Source: Methylobacter psychrophilus
GTDB taxonomy: Bacteria > Pseudomonadota > Gammaproteobacteria > Methylococcales > Methylomonadaceae
DNA: 64,000 bases
Assembly (NCBI RefSeq): GCF_025583945.1
Contig: NZ_JAOEGU010000004.1
Coordinates: 1-64,000 of the forward strand
Direction: 5' to 3'
Position 1 is the stretch's first letter. The number at the start of each line of letters is the position of its first letter. The position numbers were made by a program, and so were the translations under genes. The notes beneath the pieces were generated by a model that was not told the origin of the DNA, searched no databases, and saw only the letters and a list, made by a program, of their open reading frames with translations. Shown piece after piece: positions 27,843 through 37,584 of this stretch.

Positions 27843-28097
27843 GCTAACACCTCCATAAATAGGATGATTGTTCGATTTAAGTCAATTATATGCATTTTTA
27901 AATGATTATTTTTATTTTGACAATATATATAGTCGACATTTTACTAGGTTCTTAATGAGGTTGTCATTATCTCTCCCATCCTTTTTGATTTTTACTCAAT
28001 GAATAGCGATAAATTCAAGCTAAATGAGGAAGGAATATAAGAGCAGGATTTTTAACAAAAATGTTTCATCGTGGCGTAAAGTCGGCTTTCTCAAGCA

Positions 28098-28517
28098 TTA
28101 ATTGTCACTCATTGTTAACGGTATTTCCATGGCCGTTTTCTGGTGAATTTTAAAGCCACGCATTTCCAGAATGCCTTTGGTATTAAGTGAAATAATCAGA
28201 TAAACTGCATCAGGATAAGCGTCCAGCTCTAAATCATGGCTTGACGGAAGGGCTGGTGAGCTTGGGTGGGAGTGATAGATAGCGAAGATATTTTCGCCCA
28301 ATTCACGCATTTTAGTCATGGCCGCTATTTGTTGTCCGGCATCAAGTAAAAAATGTTGTTGTGGAAGTTTGGCAGCGTTTTCTATGGGGTAACAACGGGT
28401 TGGCAAGCCGTTTTTACTGCCGATCAGGCCACAGACTTCAAAGTTGGGCGAGATTTGCGCAAGATGGAGTAATTGGCTGGTTAGTTTACGAGGGATCTGG
28501 ATTTCTGCTTGGGTCAT
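28098..28517 (-). CDS. JAMM/MPN-type metalloprotease (M67)
   Basis: 139 residues from ATG 28517. The JAMM zinc site is complete: Glu in FEVCGLIG (about residue 27), HSHP at about 82-85 and then SSHDLE with the Asp ligand at spacing typical of the HxHx(7-10)SxxD motif. Single-domain bacterial JAMM proteins process ubiquitin-like sulfur carriers such as ThiS/MoaD-type proteins, or detach conjugates; no sulfur-carrier or E1-like gene is in view here. It is 21 bp downstream of prmC and probably the last gene of the hemA-prfA-prmC operon. Its substrate is unknown. Confidence 0.8.
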   Translation of the reverse strand: MTQAEIQIPRKLTSQLLHLAQISPNFEVCGLIGSKNGLPTRCYPIENAAKLPQQHFLLDAGQQIAAMTKMRELGENIFAIYHSHPSSPALPSSHDLELDAYPDAVYLIISLNTKGILEMRGFKIHQKTAMEIPLTMSDN

Positions 28518-28538
28518 AATGGTCAGGGTTCAATGTGT

Positions 28539-29414
28539 TCAAGGTTCAAAAGGCGATAGGTGCGCCTCTATACGGTAATGCCATTGTCCATAAGTTACTC
28601 TGGGTTGTCCTGACAGGTCGGTAACTGTTTGAACGTTATCATAATGAAAGTCTTTAAAAATTGACTGAACCTGATGCTGTTGGTCGTAACCATGTTCAAT
28701 TAATAGATGTCCACCCGACTCCAGATGATTGCGTGCTGTTTCAGCAATGATTTTAATATCGCTGAAGCCCTGATCATCGGCACACAATGCCGATTGAGGT
28801 TCAAAGCGAATGTCACCCTGCCTTAGGTGGCTATCGTTCTTTGCGATGTAGGGCGGATTGCTGACAATAATATTGAATTTTTCCTCATACACATTTGCAA
28901 GCCAGTTGCTTTGATAAAACTGAATGTGCCTGGTTTCGTGTTTGTCGGCATTGAGCTTTGCAACGCTCAGTGCGGCCAGGGACAGGTCGGTTGCACTGAC
29001 CTGAGCCTCTGGGCGCTCTGCTGCCAGAGTGATCGCTATAATACCCGAGCCGGTGCCAAGATCAATAATCTTCACAGGTTTGTCTTTAGGAATCAGCTTT
29101 AAGCTGAGCTCAATCAGGAGTTCAGTGTCTGGGCGGGGAATTAACACGTCGGGGGTAACGTGAAAAGTCCGTGACCAGAATTCCCTGTTACCGGTGATAT
29201 AAGCAATAGGCGTCCCGTTTTGTCGTTGTTGTATCAGCAGCCAAAACCGGGTTGTGTCTTCGGGTTGTAATTCCTTGTCCGGCCAGGCGCGAAGATAGGA
29301 GCGCTCTTTGCCAAGTACCAGGCACAGCAAAACTTCCGCATCAAGTGCCGCCGAATCCGAGCTGGCGGCAAGTAGTCGGGATGCTTCACCGAGTATGACT
29401 TTAATCTGCTGCAT
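28539..29414 (-). CDS. prmC: Peptide chain release factor N5-glutamine methyltransferase
   Basis: Transfers a methyl from SAM to the Gln of the GGQ motif in RF1 and RF2, which increases termination efficiency. 291 residues from ATG 29414. A helical N-terminal substrate domain is followed by a Rossmann fold with VKIIDLGTGSGIIAITLA (SAM site, about residue 114) and the hallmark NPPYIA at about 187-192. Only five bases separate it from prfA, its substrate gene, as in E. coli. Confidence 0.96.
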   Translation of the reverse strand: MQQIKVILGEASRLLAASSDSAALDAEVLLCLVLGKERSYLRAWPDKELQPEDTTRFWLLIQQRQNGTPIAYITGNREFWSRTFHVTPDVLIPRPDTELLIELSLKLIPKDKPVKIIDLGTGSGIIAITLAAERPEAQVSATDLSLAALSVAKLNADKHETRHIQFYQSNWLANVYEEKFNIIVSNPPYIAKNDSHLRQGDIRFEPQSALCADDQGFSDIKIIAETARNHLESGGHLLIEHGYDQQHQVQSIFKDFHYDNVQTVTDLSGQPRVTYGQWHYRIEAHLSPFEP

Positions 29415-29419
29415 TAAAT

Positions 29420-30505
29420 TTAATCTTCGCCAAGTTGAGTTAAAAGCTCGGCTTGGTGTTCGCGAATCAATGGTTGAATAACTTGTTCAAGTCCGCCCTG
29501 CATGATGTCATCCAGTTTATACAGCGTTAAATTAATACGATGATCTGTTAAGCGTCCTTGCGGGTAATTGTAGGTACGGATACGCTCAGAGCGGTCACCG
29601 CTGCCGACTTGCAGTTTACGGGTTAAGGATTGTTCGGCGTGTTGTTTTTCCTGTTCTGCCGATAGTAAGCGGGATGCCAGTAAAGACATGGCTCTGGCCC
29701 TGTTTTTGTGTTGTGAGCGCTCGTCCTGGCATTCAACGACTGTTCCCGTAGGCATATGGGTAATGCGGATGGCCGACTCGGTTTTATTGATATGCTGCCC
29801 GCCGGCTCCTGATGCCCGGTAGGTATCAACTTTAAGGTCGGAGGGATTAATGTCAATGGCATCAACTTCTTCAACTTCGGGCATAATGGCGACAGTGCAG
29901 GCTGACGTATGTATGCGGCCTTGCGATTCTGTTTCAGGCACTCGTTGTACACGATGCGCACCAGATTCAAATTTTAATTGGGAGTAGACGTCCCGACCGG
30001 TAATACGCAAAATAACTTCTTTGTAGCCGCCGTGATCGCCTTGATTTTCGCTGATAATTTCTGTTTGCCAGCCCTTTCTTTCAGCATAACGTTGATACAT
30101 GCGGGAAAGGTCACCTGAAAAAATAGCGGCTTCATCACCACCGGTGCCTGCGCGTACTTCCAGAAAGATGTTGCGGTTATCGTTAGGGTCTTTGGGTAAT
30201 AGCAAAACTTGTAATTCATGATCCAGTGACTCTATCAGGTCTTCTGCGTCATTGACTTCTTCTTTGGCCATTTCCCTGAGTTCGGGGTCTGTGTCATTAG
30301 CCATTTCTTTCGCTGACGCGAGCATGTTTAATGCTTGCTCGTATCTTTTGTAACAGTCAACCAGGGGTGCGATTTGGGCATATTCCTGGCTAAGCGTACG
30401 AAATCTGTTTTGATTGCTTTGTACTTCGGGTTCGGAAAGTAAGGCGGCGATTTCGTCATAACGTTCGCACAGGTTTTCTAATTTAAGTTGTATGGATTGT
30501 TTCAT
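29420..30505 (-). CDS. prfA: Peptide chain release factor 1
   Basis: Recognises UAA and UAG and triggers peptide release. 361 residues, the normal length. The GGQ catalytic loop is in [14 protein letters not shown] (about 228-241). The stop-codon reading tripeptide is PET in [14 protein letters not shown] (the RF1 PxT class; RF2 has SPF). There is no frameshift site, again as for RF1. Starts at ATG 30505 and overlaps the hemA stop by four bases. Confidence 0.97.
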   Translation of the reverse strand: MKQSIQLKLENLCERYDEIAALLSEPEVQSNQNRFRTLSQEYAQIAPLVDCYKRYEQALNMLASAKEMANDTDPELREMAKEEVNDAEDLIESLDHELQVLLLPKDPNDNRNIFLEVRAGTGGDEAAIFSGDLSRMYQRYAERKGWQTEIISENQGDHGGYKEVILRITGRDVYSQLKFESGAHRVQRVPETESQGRIHTSACTVAIMPEVEEVDAIDINPSDLKVDTYRASGAGGQHINKTESAIRITHMPTGTVVECQDERSQHKNRARAMSLLASRLLSAEQEKQHAEQSLTRKLQVGSGDRSERIRTYNYPQGRLTDHRINLTLYKLDDIMQGGLEQVIQPLIREHQAELLTQLGED

Positions 30506-31761
30506 TGAGATTTGGTTAATTTAAAAATTTCGCGGGCAGCGGTAATCAAGTCGTGGCGTTCGTTTTCGGCAGCTGCTCTGATTTGGGTACTGGGCGTATG
30601 AATGAGTTTATTGGTAAGGTTGTGAGCCAGTCGATTAAGCGCCTCTTCAGCAGAAATGCCATTTTTTAATAGCATCAGTGCTTTTTGCAGTGCATCGTCT
30701 CGGGATTGTTCAGCTTGATGTCGATAATCCTGGATCGTTGATTGCGCGCCTTGAGCGCGTAACCAGTTTGAAAAATAATCAACCTGAGTGTCAATTATTT
30801 CTTCGGCCTGTGTCGCCGCCAGTCTGCGCGAGTTCATATTCTGATCTATAGTATTTTGCAGATCGTCAACGGTGTAGAGATAAACATCTCTAAGTTGTTC
30901 GACTTCTGCTTCAATATCCCGTGGTACGGCCAGATCGACCATGAACATAGGTTTATGTTTACGTTTTTTAAGCGCGCTTTCTACGCGACCTTTGCCCAGA
31001 ATTGGCAATTGACTGGCTGTTGAAGAAATAACGATGTCTGCTTCAGCCAGGTGGATAGGTAATTCCGATAAAGCGATGGCATAGCCGTTAAATTGTGTGG
31101 CAATAGCGTGTGCTTTGTCATAGGTGCGATTAGCGATAATAATGCGGCCTATACCTTGCTGAGATAAATGTCGGGCCGCCAGTTCTATGGTTTCACCTGC
31201 ACCTATGAGTAAAGCCGTCTGTTCACTAAGCTTATCGAAGATTTGTTGGGCCAGTTGAACGGCGGCAAAGGCAATTGATACAGGGCTTGAGCCAATTGCA
31301 GTATCGGTACGTACTTTTTTGGCGGCGGTAAATGTCTGCTGAAAAAGTTTGCCCAGACGTTTGCCTAGCGTGCCGGCATCGTAAGCTGCCTGATAGGCAG
31401 TTTTCATTTGTCCCAAAATCTGCGGTTCACCTAGTATCATGGAGTCCAGGCCGCAAGCGACTCGAAAGATATGGCGATACACCGAGCTGTCGGTATGAGT
31501 ATATAAATACGGGGCAAAATCTGCGGAGTTAATTTGTTTGCTTTGAGCAACCCAATCAATCAGGCCTTGTTGGTTGGCTGTGGTTGATGTGTAGTAAAAT
31601 TCAGTACGATTACAGGTTGAAAGAATGGCGGCTTCGTTAATATCTTTGAGTAGCCATAGTTCTTTTAAGGATGATTCGAGTATGTCTGCAGGGAATGACA
31701 GGCGCTCACGGACGGAAACCGGTGCGGTATTATAATTAATTCCTACTGCGAGAAAAGTCAT
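30502..31761 (-). CDS. hemA: Glutamyl-tRNA reductase
   Basis: First committed step of the C5 tetrapyrrole pathway: reduces Glu-tRNA to glutamate-1-semialdehyde with NADPH. 419 residues from ATG 31761. The catalytic Cys is in [11 protein letters not shown] at about residue 50. The NADPH-binding segment [18 protein letters not shown] is near residue 181. The C-terminal dimerisation helices are complete. Lies divergent from the TPR lipoprotein gene, so 31762-32020 holds two opposing promoters; it heads the operon with prfA, prmC and the JAMM protease. Confidence 0.97.
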   Translation of the reverse strand: MTFLAVGINYNTAPVSVRERLSFPADILESSLKELWLLKDINEAAILSTCNRTEFYYTSTTANQQGLIDWVAQSKQINSADFAPYLYTHTDSSVYRHIFRVACGLDSMILGEPQILGQMKTAYQAAYDAGTLGKRLGKLFQQTFTAAKKVRTDTAIGSSPVSIAFAAVQLAQQIFDKLSEQTALLIGAGETIELAARHLSQQGIGRIIIANRTYDKAHAIATQFNGYAIALSELPIHLAEADIVISSTASQLPILGKGRVESALKKRKHKPMFMVDLAVPRDIEAEVEQLRDVYLYTVDDLQNTIDQNMNSRRLAATQAEEIIDTQVDYFSNWLRAQGAQSTIQDYRHQAEQSRDDALQKALMLLKNGISAEEALNRLAHNLTNKLIHTPSTQIRAAAENERHDLITAAREIFKLTKSQ

Positions 31762-32020
31762 GGCGTTTATGGTTAAGTAAGAGTGATTTTACGTAAAAAG
31801 CATCAAGATGCAGGATTCGAAATAATACTTTTTGAGCGTTTTGTCTGACATTATGAACCTTATCGTTATAGCTTTTCGTAGAAACCTCAGTATATTATGT
31901 TGTCTTATTTTAAGAAATATAATAATTTTATCCAAAGGGAATAAATCAGCTGTCTAAATTGACGGGTTTTTTATGATAATCTATTGTGAAACATGTATTA
32001 AGTAATAAATAGGATTGTGT

Positions 32021-33766
32021 GTGTTAATTTTTAGATTGGTTTCAGTTATAACTTTCGTTTTTCTTAGTGGTTGTACCGATTCATCTGTAAAGCCGAGTGC
32101 TGCAGAAGAATCTGTTGCGCCTGTTAAAATAGCTCAGGCTAAAGAAAAAACCCAACAAAAAGAACTAAAAACATCAATTGATCCTGATGTCCTTTTTACG
32201 CTATTGACAGCAGAAATTGCCGGGCAACGAGGACAATATGATATTGCCTTGGAGGGTTATATGGAAGCCGCCAAGCGAACGCATGAGCCAAAGTTTGCTG
32301 AAAGAGCGGCAATGATTGCCATGTATATGAAAAATAGTAATAAAACTAATGAGGCTGTGGCTTTATGGTTGCATCAGGATCCAAAAAGTCAGGCCGCAAG
32401 AAAAATTGCAGCCCTGCTTGCATTAAGGGCCGGTAACAAGAAGGCTGCTACCGAGCAATTAAATGCATTATTGGTTGTTGATCCTGCCGGTTTTGAAAAT
32501 GCATTGCTCGAATTGGCCAGCGTGCTACAAAAAGAGGGCAAGATAAATGCTGTTTATGATTCGCTGGACGCATTGTCAGTACAGCATCCCGATCAGGCCG
32601 TTATTTATTTTATGCAATCTTTATTTGCGATGCAGCAAAAAGATAAAAACTTGGCTGAAATAAAGATACAGCAGGCATTGAAGATTCAGCCAGGCTGGGA
32701 TAAGGCGCTAATTTTTCAGGCGCAAATAGCAGTATTTTCAGGTGACTTAAGTAAAGCAAAAGTACTATTAGAAGATGCCTCACTGAAGTATCCAAGCAAT
32801 AACAAAATTAATAAAACGTTGGCGCAGGTATTAATAAAATCCGAGAATTACGAAGAAGCAATCGACGTTTACAAGAAAATCATATCAACTGAGCCTAATG
32901 ATTTGGAGAGTCAATTTGCGATGGGATTGATTTATTTGCAGCTTAATCAGGATGATCAGGCTGAAGATATTTTTAAAAAATTGTTGGAGTTGCCTGAATG
33001 GCAGTATCAGTCCATGTTTTATTTAGGGAAAATAGAAGAAAAACACGGTCATTCGAAAAAGGCGCTGGCTTGGTACGATAAGGTAGTGGATGGGCCTTTT
33101 GTTTTTGATGCGTCGATTTCAGCAATTGCTTTACTTGAAAAAGATAAGCAATTAAATGAGGCCAGTTTACGTTTAACGCTTTTGCAGGCCAAGTTTCCAA
33201 AACAAAAATTACGCTTGCTATTGGTGCAGGCGGAACTGTTCAATCAGCAAAAACAATATGAAAAGGCCTTTAATTTATTGACCAAGGCGCTGGCTGAGTT
33301 TCCTAATCAAAAAGAGTTGTTATACACCCGCGCATTGATGGCCGAGCGCGTTAATAAGCCAGATGTGGTTGAAGCTGATCTGAAAAAAATATTGGCAACG
33401 GATCCTGATAATGTCGAGGCTTTAAATGCGCTCGGATATACTTTATTGAGCAAGTCCAGTCGCTACGTTGAAGCAGAAAAATACCTTCAGCATGCGCTTA
33501 AGCTTGCGCCGAATGAGGCGGTAATTATTGATAGCTATGGTTGGCTACAATTTAAGCTTGGAAATAATGAAAAAGCCTTGGGTTATTTACAGCAAGCCTA
33601 TGATAAACAGCAGGAGAATGAAATAGCCGCGCATCTTGCCGAGGTTTTATGGGCTTTAGGCAAAAAAGATGAGGCTAAAAAATTATTTAATAAAGCTATT
33701 AAAGAGGCGCCAGATGATGAATATTTGCTGGATTTTCAACGAAGAATATTGAATGGTGCGCGATAG
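32021..33766 (+). CDS. TPR-repeat lipoprotein upstream of lolB
   Basis: About 581 residues. GTG 32021 is preferred over TTG 32015 because AGGA at 32011-32014 is six bases before it and would abut the TTG. Lipobox FLSG-C at about residue 18. The rest is a long array of tetratricopeptide-like helix pairs; clear units include KINKTLAQVLIKSENYEEAI, LESQFAMGLIYLQLNQDDQA and VEALNALGYTLL. A protein of this kind regularly precedes lolB in proteobacteria; it probably works as a periplasmic scaffold, but no partner is known. Its stop overlaps the lolB start. Confidence 0.8.
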   Translation: MLIFRLVSVITFVFLSGCTDSSVKPSAAEESVAPVKIAQAKEKTQQKELKTSIDPDVLFTLLTAEIAGQRGQYDIALEGYMEAAKRTHEPKFAERAAMIAMYMKNSNKTNEAVALWLHQDPKSQAARKIAALLALRAGNKKAATEQLNALLVVDPAGFENALLELASVLQKEGKINAVYDSLDALSVQHPDQAVIYFMQSLFAMQQKDKNLAEIKIQQALKIQPGWDKALIFQAQIAVFSGDLSKAKVLLEDASLKYPSNNKINKTLAQVLIKSENYEEAIDVYKKIISTEPNDLESQFAMGLIYLQLNQDDQAEDIFKKLLELPEWQYQSMFYLGKIEEKHGHSKKALAWYDKVVDGPFVFDASISAIALLEKDKQLNEASLRLTLLQAKFPKQKLRLLLVQAELFNQQKQYEKAFNLLTKALAEFPNQKELLYTRALMAERVNKPDVVEADLKKILATDPDNVEALNALGYTLLSKSSRYVEAEKYLQHALKLAPNEAVIIDSYGWLQFKLGNNEKALGYLQQAYDKQQENEIAAHLAEVLWALGKKDEAKKLFNKAIKEAPDDEYLLDFQRRILNGAR

Positions 33767-34364
33767 AGTGATGCTGGTTCTTAAAATAAAGTGGCTAAGT
33801 TGTTTGTTTGTGGCATTGACGCTATCAGCCTGTACTTCGGTGCCAGTAGGGCCAGAAGCGAATTATTCAAAGTTGGTAAGAGAGAATCTTTACAAGTTGG
33901 AGCGTTGGTCTTTTGAAGGCCGATTGGCGTTAACCGGAAAGAATGATAATTGGCAGGCGAATATCAATTGGGGGCATAGGTCTGGTGATGAGGAAATAAA
34001 GCTATCCGGGCCTTTAGGGCAGGGGGCGACAGTCATTAAATTAACCGACGATTTAGTAACCATAGATCGTGGTGATGGAAAGGCGCAGTCATCAGCCCAG
34101 CCAGAAGCCTTTATAAATCAACAGTTGGGGATGTTTGTTCCGGTAAATTCCTTGCGCTATTGGGTAATAGGTTTGCCGGAGCCAAATAGTGCCTTTGTAG
34201 AAACGACTACTGGTTTTAGGCAGGCTGGATGGCTTATTGAATATAAGCAGATGCAGGCAGTTGATAGTCAGTCTATGCCTCATAAAATCACTGTTACCAA
34301 TGAGCAGGTCAAATTAAAGCTAGTCATAGATCAGTGGGTTTTAAATGTCGCAAAAGCAATATAA
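33753..34364 (+). CDS. lolB: Outer-membrane lipoprotein receptor LolB
   Basis: Accepts lipoproteins from periplasmic LolA and inserts them in the outer membrane. 203 residues from ATG 33753, overlapping the TPR gene by 14 bases; ATG 33771 is a possible shorter start. Lipobox TLSA-C at about residue 27. The LolB half-barrel opens with WSFEGRLALTG and includes NINWGHRSGDEEIKLSGPLG, typical of the family. It would serve the many lipoproteins coded earlier in the window. Confidence 0.93.
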   Translation: MVRDRVMLVLKIKWLSCLFVALTLSACTSVPVGPEANYSKLVRENLYKLERWSFEGRLALTGKNDNWQANINWGHRSGDEEIKLSGPLGQGATVIKLTDDLVTIDRGDGKAQSSAQPEAFINQQLGMFVPVNSLRYWVIGLPEPNSAFVETTTGFRQAGWLIEYKQMQAVDSQSMPHKITVTNEQVKLKLVIDQWVLNVAKAI

Positions 34365-35229
34365 TTATCTCGTAAGTGCAGAGAAATGGCCGGCACCAGC
34401 AAAATTAAATTTAATGTTACGGATTGTCGGTCAAAGGTCTGATGGATATCATTTGCTGCAAACGGTATTTCAATTTATAGATTTATGTGACTGGATTACT
34501 TTTCATCCTGTTGATGATGAAAGGGTGAGTTTGCAAAAAACGATTCCAGGTGTGCCAGAGTCTGATGATCTGATTATTAAGGCAGCCAATCTGTTAAGAG
34601 CTGAAACAGGGTGTGCTTTAGGTGTGTGCATTGAGGTAGAAAAAAATCTACCTATGGGTGGGGGGTTAGGTGGTGGCAGTTCTGATGCGGCAACGACTTT
34701 AGTGATATTAAATAAATTTTGGAATCTACAGTTATCAATGGAAAAGTTGATGGAGCTTGGGCTAACTTTGGGTGCGGACGTGCCTGTATTTATCTATGGC
34801 TATTCCTCTTGGGCAGAAGGTATTGGTGAGAAATTAGAGAAAATAAGTCTTAATGAGCAATGGGTTGTCGTTATTAAACCGGATTGTCATGTTGATACAA
34901 AAGAAATATTTTCATCTAAAGATTTGACAAGGAATAGTAAATCGATCAGAATAGCCGACTTTATAGCAGGCAAACAACAAAACGATTGTGTTGAAGTGGT
35001 TTGTCAGCGATACCCGTCTGTTAAAAATGCTTTGGTTGCTTTGTCTGAGTTTTCAGAGGCAAAATTAACCGGGACAGGGGCTTGTGTTTTTGCACAGTTT
35101 GATTCGGAGAACGCAGCAGTTAACGCCTATGCATCGCTTAAAAAAAATAAGTGGCAGGTTTATCTGGCTAAAAGTTTAAATGAGTCGCCGTTGTTTTCAA
35201 AGTTAAAGGCTGGTAAATATATATCATAA
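34345..35229 (+). CDS. ispE: 4-diphosphocytidyl-2-C-methyl-D-erythritol kinase
   Basis: ATP-dependent kinase of the MEP isoprenoid pathway, which also feeds squalene and sterol synthesis. 294 residues from ATG 34345, overlapping lolB by 20 bases. GHMP-kinase features: substrate segment PAPAKLNLMLRIVGQRSDGYH near the start, with the catalytic Lys, and the ATP loop MGGGLGGGSSDAAT at about 107-120, plus GADVPVF. The tRNA-Gln gene follows five bases after the stop. Confidence 0.96.
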   Translation: MSQKQYNYLVSAEKWPAPAKLNLMLRIVGQRSDGYHLLQTVFQFIDLCDWITFHPVDDERVSLQKTIPGVPESDDLIIKAANLLRAETGCALGVCIEVEKNLPMGGGLGGGSSDAATTLVILNKFWNLQLSMEKLMELGLTLGADVPVFIYGYSSWAEGIGEKLEKISLNEQWVVVIKPDCHVDTKEIFSSKDLTRNSKSIRIADFIAGKQQNDCVEVVCQRYPSVKNALVALSEFSEAKLTGTGACVFAQFDSENAAVNAYASLKKNKWQVYLAKSLNESPLFSKLKAGKYIS

Positions 35230-35233
35230 TTAT

Positions 35234-35308
35234 TGGGTCGTCGCCAAGCGGTAAGGCACGGGGTTTTGATCTCCGCATACCAAGGTTCGAATCCTTGCGA
35301 CCCAGCCA
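35234..35308 (+). tRNA. tRNA-Gln (UUG)
   Basis: 75 bases including CCA. Acceptor TGGGTCG pairs with CGACCCA, the T loop is GGTTCGAATCC and the anticodon TTG stands in the GGTTTTGATC loop. Lies between ispE and prs and is likely transcribed with them. Confidence 0.96.
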
Positions 35309-35348
35309 TTTTATATCCATTAAGTTAAATTCGTGTGGGAGTGCTTGA

Positions 35349-36302
35349 ATGAATGACACCTCTATGATGGTGTTTTCTGGAAATGCTAACCTAGCTTTGT
35401 CTGACGGTATAGTTAAGAAGCTTAATATGCGCCTGGGAATGGCGACTGTTGGTAGATTTAGTGACGGTGAAATTGCAGTAGAAATTGAAGAAAATGTCCG
35501 AGGTAAGGATGTTTTCGTTATTCAGCCTACTTGCTCTCCTACTAATGAAAATTTGATGGAATTGTTAGTGATGATTGATGCGCTTAAGCGCGCATCTGCA
35601 TCACGTATTACAGCGGTATTGCCTTATTACGGTTATGCGCGGCAAGACAGGCGTTCGCGTTCTGCGCGAGTGCCAATAAGTGCCAAGCTTGTTGCCAGAA
35701 TGATAGAGCAAGCAGGAGCCAGTAGAGTTTTGACGGTTGATTTGCATGCTGATCAGATTCAGGGGTTTTTTGACATACCGGTTGATAATGTTTATTCATC
35801 ACCCATTCTTTTGGGTGATGTGTGGCGTCAACAATATAAAGATTTAATTGTTGTTTCGCCAGATGTTGGTGGTGTAGTTAGGGCTCGTGCTCTTGCCAAG
35901 CGCCTTGATGATGCTGACCTTGCAATTATAGACAAGCGTCGGCCAAAAGCTAACGTATCAGAAATAATGCATATCATCGGTGATGTTGATGGTCGTACCT
36001 GTGTATTAATTGATGACTTGGTCGATACAGCTGGAACTTTGTGTCATGCCGCGGCCGCATTAAAAAAGCACGGTGCAATAAAAGTAGTTGCCTATTGTAC
36101 GCATGCTGTATTGTCAGGCGCCGCCATGAAAAACTTAAACAATTCCGAGCTGGATGAGTTGGTTGTTACCGATACTATACCTTTGAATCAGGATGCAGTT
36201 GATTCAGGAAAAATAAGACAGCTTAGTGTTGCAGAGATGCTGGCTGAGACTATAAGGCGTATTGCAGTAGGTGAGTCAGTTAGCTCACTTTACGTAGACT
36301 AA
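35349..36302 (+). CDS. prs: Ribose-phosphate pyrophosphokinase
   Basis: Makes PRPP from ribose 5-phosphate and ATP for nucleotide, His and Trp synthesis. 317 residues from ATG 35349, with GGGAG upstream. Family signatures: a catalytic flexible-loop region [11 protein letters not shown] (about 196-206), [18 protein letters not shown] (about 132-149) and the PRPP-binding [13 protein letters not shown] (about 218-230). The ispE-tRNA-prs order is conserved in gammaproteobacteria. Confidence 0.97.
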   Translation: MNDTSMMVFSGNANLALSDGIVKKLNMRLGMATVGRFSDGEIAVEIEENVRGKDVFVIQPTCSPTNENLMELLVMIDALKRASASRITAVLPYYGYARQDRRSRSARVPISAKLVARMIEQAGASRVLTVDLHADQIQGFFDIPVDNVYSSPILLGDVWRQQYKDLIVVSPDVGGVVRARALAKRLDDADLAIIDKRRPKANVSEIMHIIGDVDGRTCVLIDDLVDTAGTLCHAAAALKKHGAIKVVAYCTHAVLSGAAMKNLNNSELDELVVTDTIPLNQDAVDSGKIRQLSVAEMLAETIRRIAVGESVSSLYVD

Positions 36303-36386
36303 TGATGTTAATTAGTTCTGTCAATTAAAAAAAAATTTAATGTATGTGCTCTTGGGGCGCGGACTTCAGAAAAATAGTGAGGAAAA

Positions 36387-37007
36387 ATGTCAAACGTATT
36401 TGAATTTGTTGCTGAAAGCCGTGGGCAATCAGGTAAGAGCGCAGCAAGACGCTCGCGTCGTCAAGGTAATGTGCCTGCGGTTATATATGGTGGTCCGAAT
36501 GGTCCTCAAATGTTGGAGCTGAATCATAATGAGGTGATTAAGCATCTTGATCACGAAGCTGTTTACTCGCATGTGCTTGATATTACGGTTGATGGAAAAA
36601 CAGAAAAAGCTATTTTGAAAGGTGTTCAAAGGCATCCAGCAAGAATTCAGATTTTGCATCTAGACTTTTTCCGCGTAAACATGTCTGAGCCTGTAAAGGT
36701 GCATGTGCCGTTGCATTTTACCAACGCAGATACCTCAATTGGTGGAAAAAAAGGCGGTATTGCAACTCATTCCATGGCTGATATAGAGGTTTCATGTTTG
36801 CCTACGGCATTGCCTGAATATATTGAGGTTGATCTGTCCAGTCTGGACATCGGTGACACTATTCATCTTTCAAATATTGTTTTACCGGCAGGTATTGAAA
36901 TTGTAGTATTGGCTCAAGGTCCTGAGCATGATTTGCCTGTTGCATCCATGATGGCTTCAAAAGCCAGTAAAGACGATGCCGGCGAAGCTGCTGAGGCTGC
37001 TGAATAA
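36387..37007 (+). CDS. rplY: 50S ribosomal protein L25 (long, CTC-type)
   Basis: Binds 5S rRNA. 206 residues, so the long form with the C-terminal TL5/CTC domain. The L25 core (residues about 5-95) has GKSAARRSRRQGNVPAVIYGG; the second domain follows through LPEYIEVDLSSLDIGDTIHL, and the end is acidic/Ala-rich. GAGGAAAA precedes ATG 36387. pth starts 10 bp later. Confidence 0.95.
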   Translation: MSNVFEFVAESRGQSGKSAARRSRRQGNVPAVIYGGPNGPQMLELNHNEVIKHLDHEAVYSHVLDITVDGKTEKAILKGVQRHPARIQILHLDFFRVNMSEPVKVHVPLHFTNADTSIGGKKGGIATHSMADIEVSCLPTALPEYIEVDLSSLDIGDTIHLSNIVLPAGIEIVVLAQGPEHDLPVASMMASKASKDDAGEAAEAAE

Positions 37008-37017
37008 AGTCGTTGTT

Positions 37018-37584
37018 ATGATTAAGCTTATCGTTGGTCTGGGTAATCCAGGTCAGCAGTACGAAAAAACCCGGCATAATGCCGGGTTTTTGTTTTTAGA
37101 CGCTCTGGCTAGGGATATGGGGTGTGTCTGGTCTAATCAGTCCAGATTTCAAGGTTTATTTGCTCAAGGTGGTATTGCTGCAGGTAGTGTTATGTTGTTA
37201 AAGCCGGACACTTTTATGAACAGAAGTGGTCAGTCCGTAGGAAAAATTGCCCGATATTACAAATTGCATCCTGAAGAAATTCTTGTGGTCCATGATGAGT
37301 TAGATTTTAATCCTGGCGTGGTAAGGCTAAAAAAAGATGGTGGTCATGCCGGGCATAACGGCTTAAAAGATATTATTGCTCATCTGGGTTCAAAGGATTT
37401 TTACCGCTTGAGAATTGGTATTGGTCGTCCTGCCGCCGGAAAAGTTGTTGCTGATTTTGTATTGTCTTCTCCATCGAAACCGGAATGGGAGAGGCTCCTT
37501 GATGCTTTCGATTTGAGTAGGGGCTTTATTGGTCAAATGGTTGCTGGTGATATGGCTGCTGTGATGAATAAATTAAATACCTGA
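37018..37584 (+). CDS. pth: Peptidyl-tRNA hydrolase
   Basis: Frees tRNA from peptidyl-tRNA that has dropped off ribosomes. 188 residues from ATG 37018; an upstream in-frame Met inside rplY would spoil the conserved opening MIKLIVGLGNPG. The catalytic His is in TRHNAGF (about residue 20), with Asn and Asp in the DTFMNRSG and VHDELDF motifs. The TRHNAGF codons form a terminator-like hairpin at 37064-37091. ychF, the usual next gene, is missing here. Confidence 0.96.
   Translation: MIKLIVGLGNPGQQYEKTRHNAGFLFLDALARDMGCVWSNQSRFQGLFAQGGIAAGSVMLLKPDTFMNRSGQSVGKIARYYKLHPEEILVVHDELDFNPGVVRLKKDGGHAGHNGLKDIIAHLGSKDFYRLRIGIGRPAAGKVVADFVLSSPSKPEWERLLDAFDLSRGFIGQMVAGDMAAVMNKLNT
37064..37091 (+). terminator. 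Terminator-like hairpin inside pth
   Basis: An A-run and CCCGGCAT (37070-37077), one A, then ATGCCGGG (37079-37086) and TTTTT, with GTTTTT next. The stem can reach 13 bp, so it looks like a textbook intrinsic terminator, 47 bases into the coding region. Most of the stem is imposed by the conserved residues T-R-H-N-A-G-F, so the resemblance may be accidental. Confidence 0.4.

Noticed and set aside
29420-30505. Release factor 2
   Set aside because: The codon-reading tripeptide is PET (RF1 class), not SPF, and there is no in-frame stop for programmed frameshifting.
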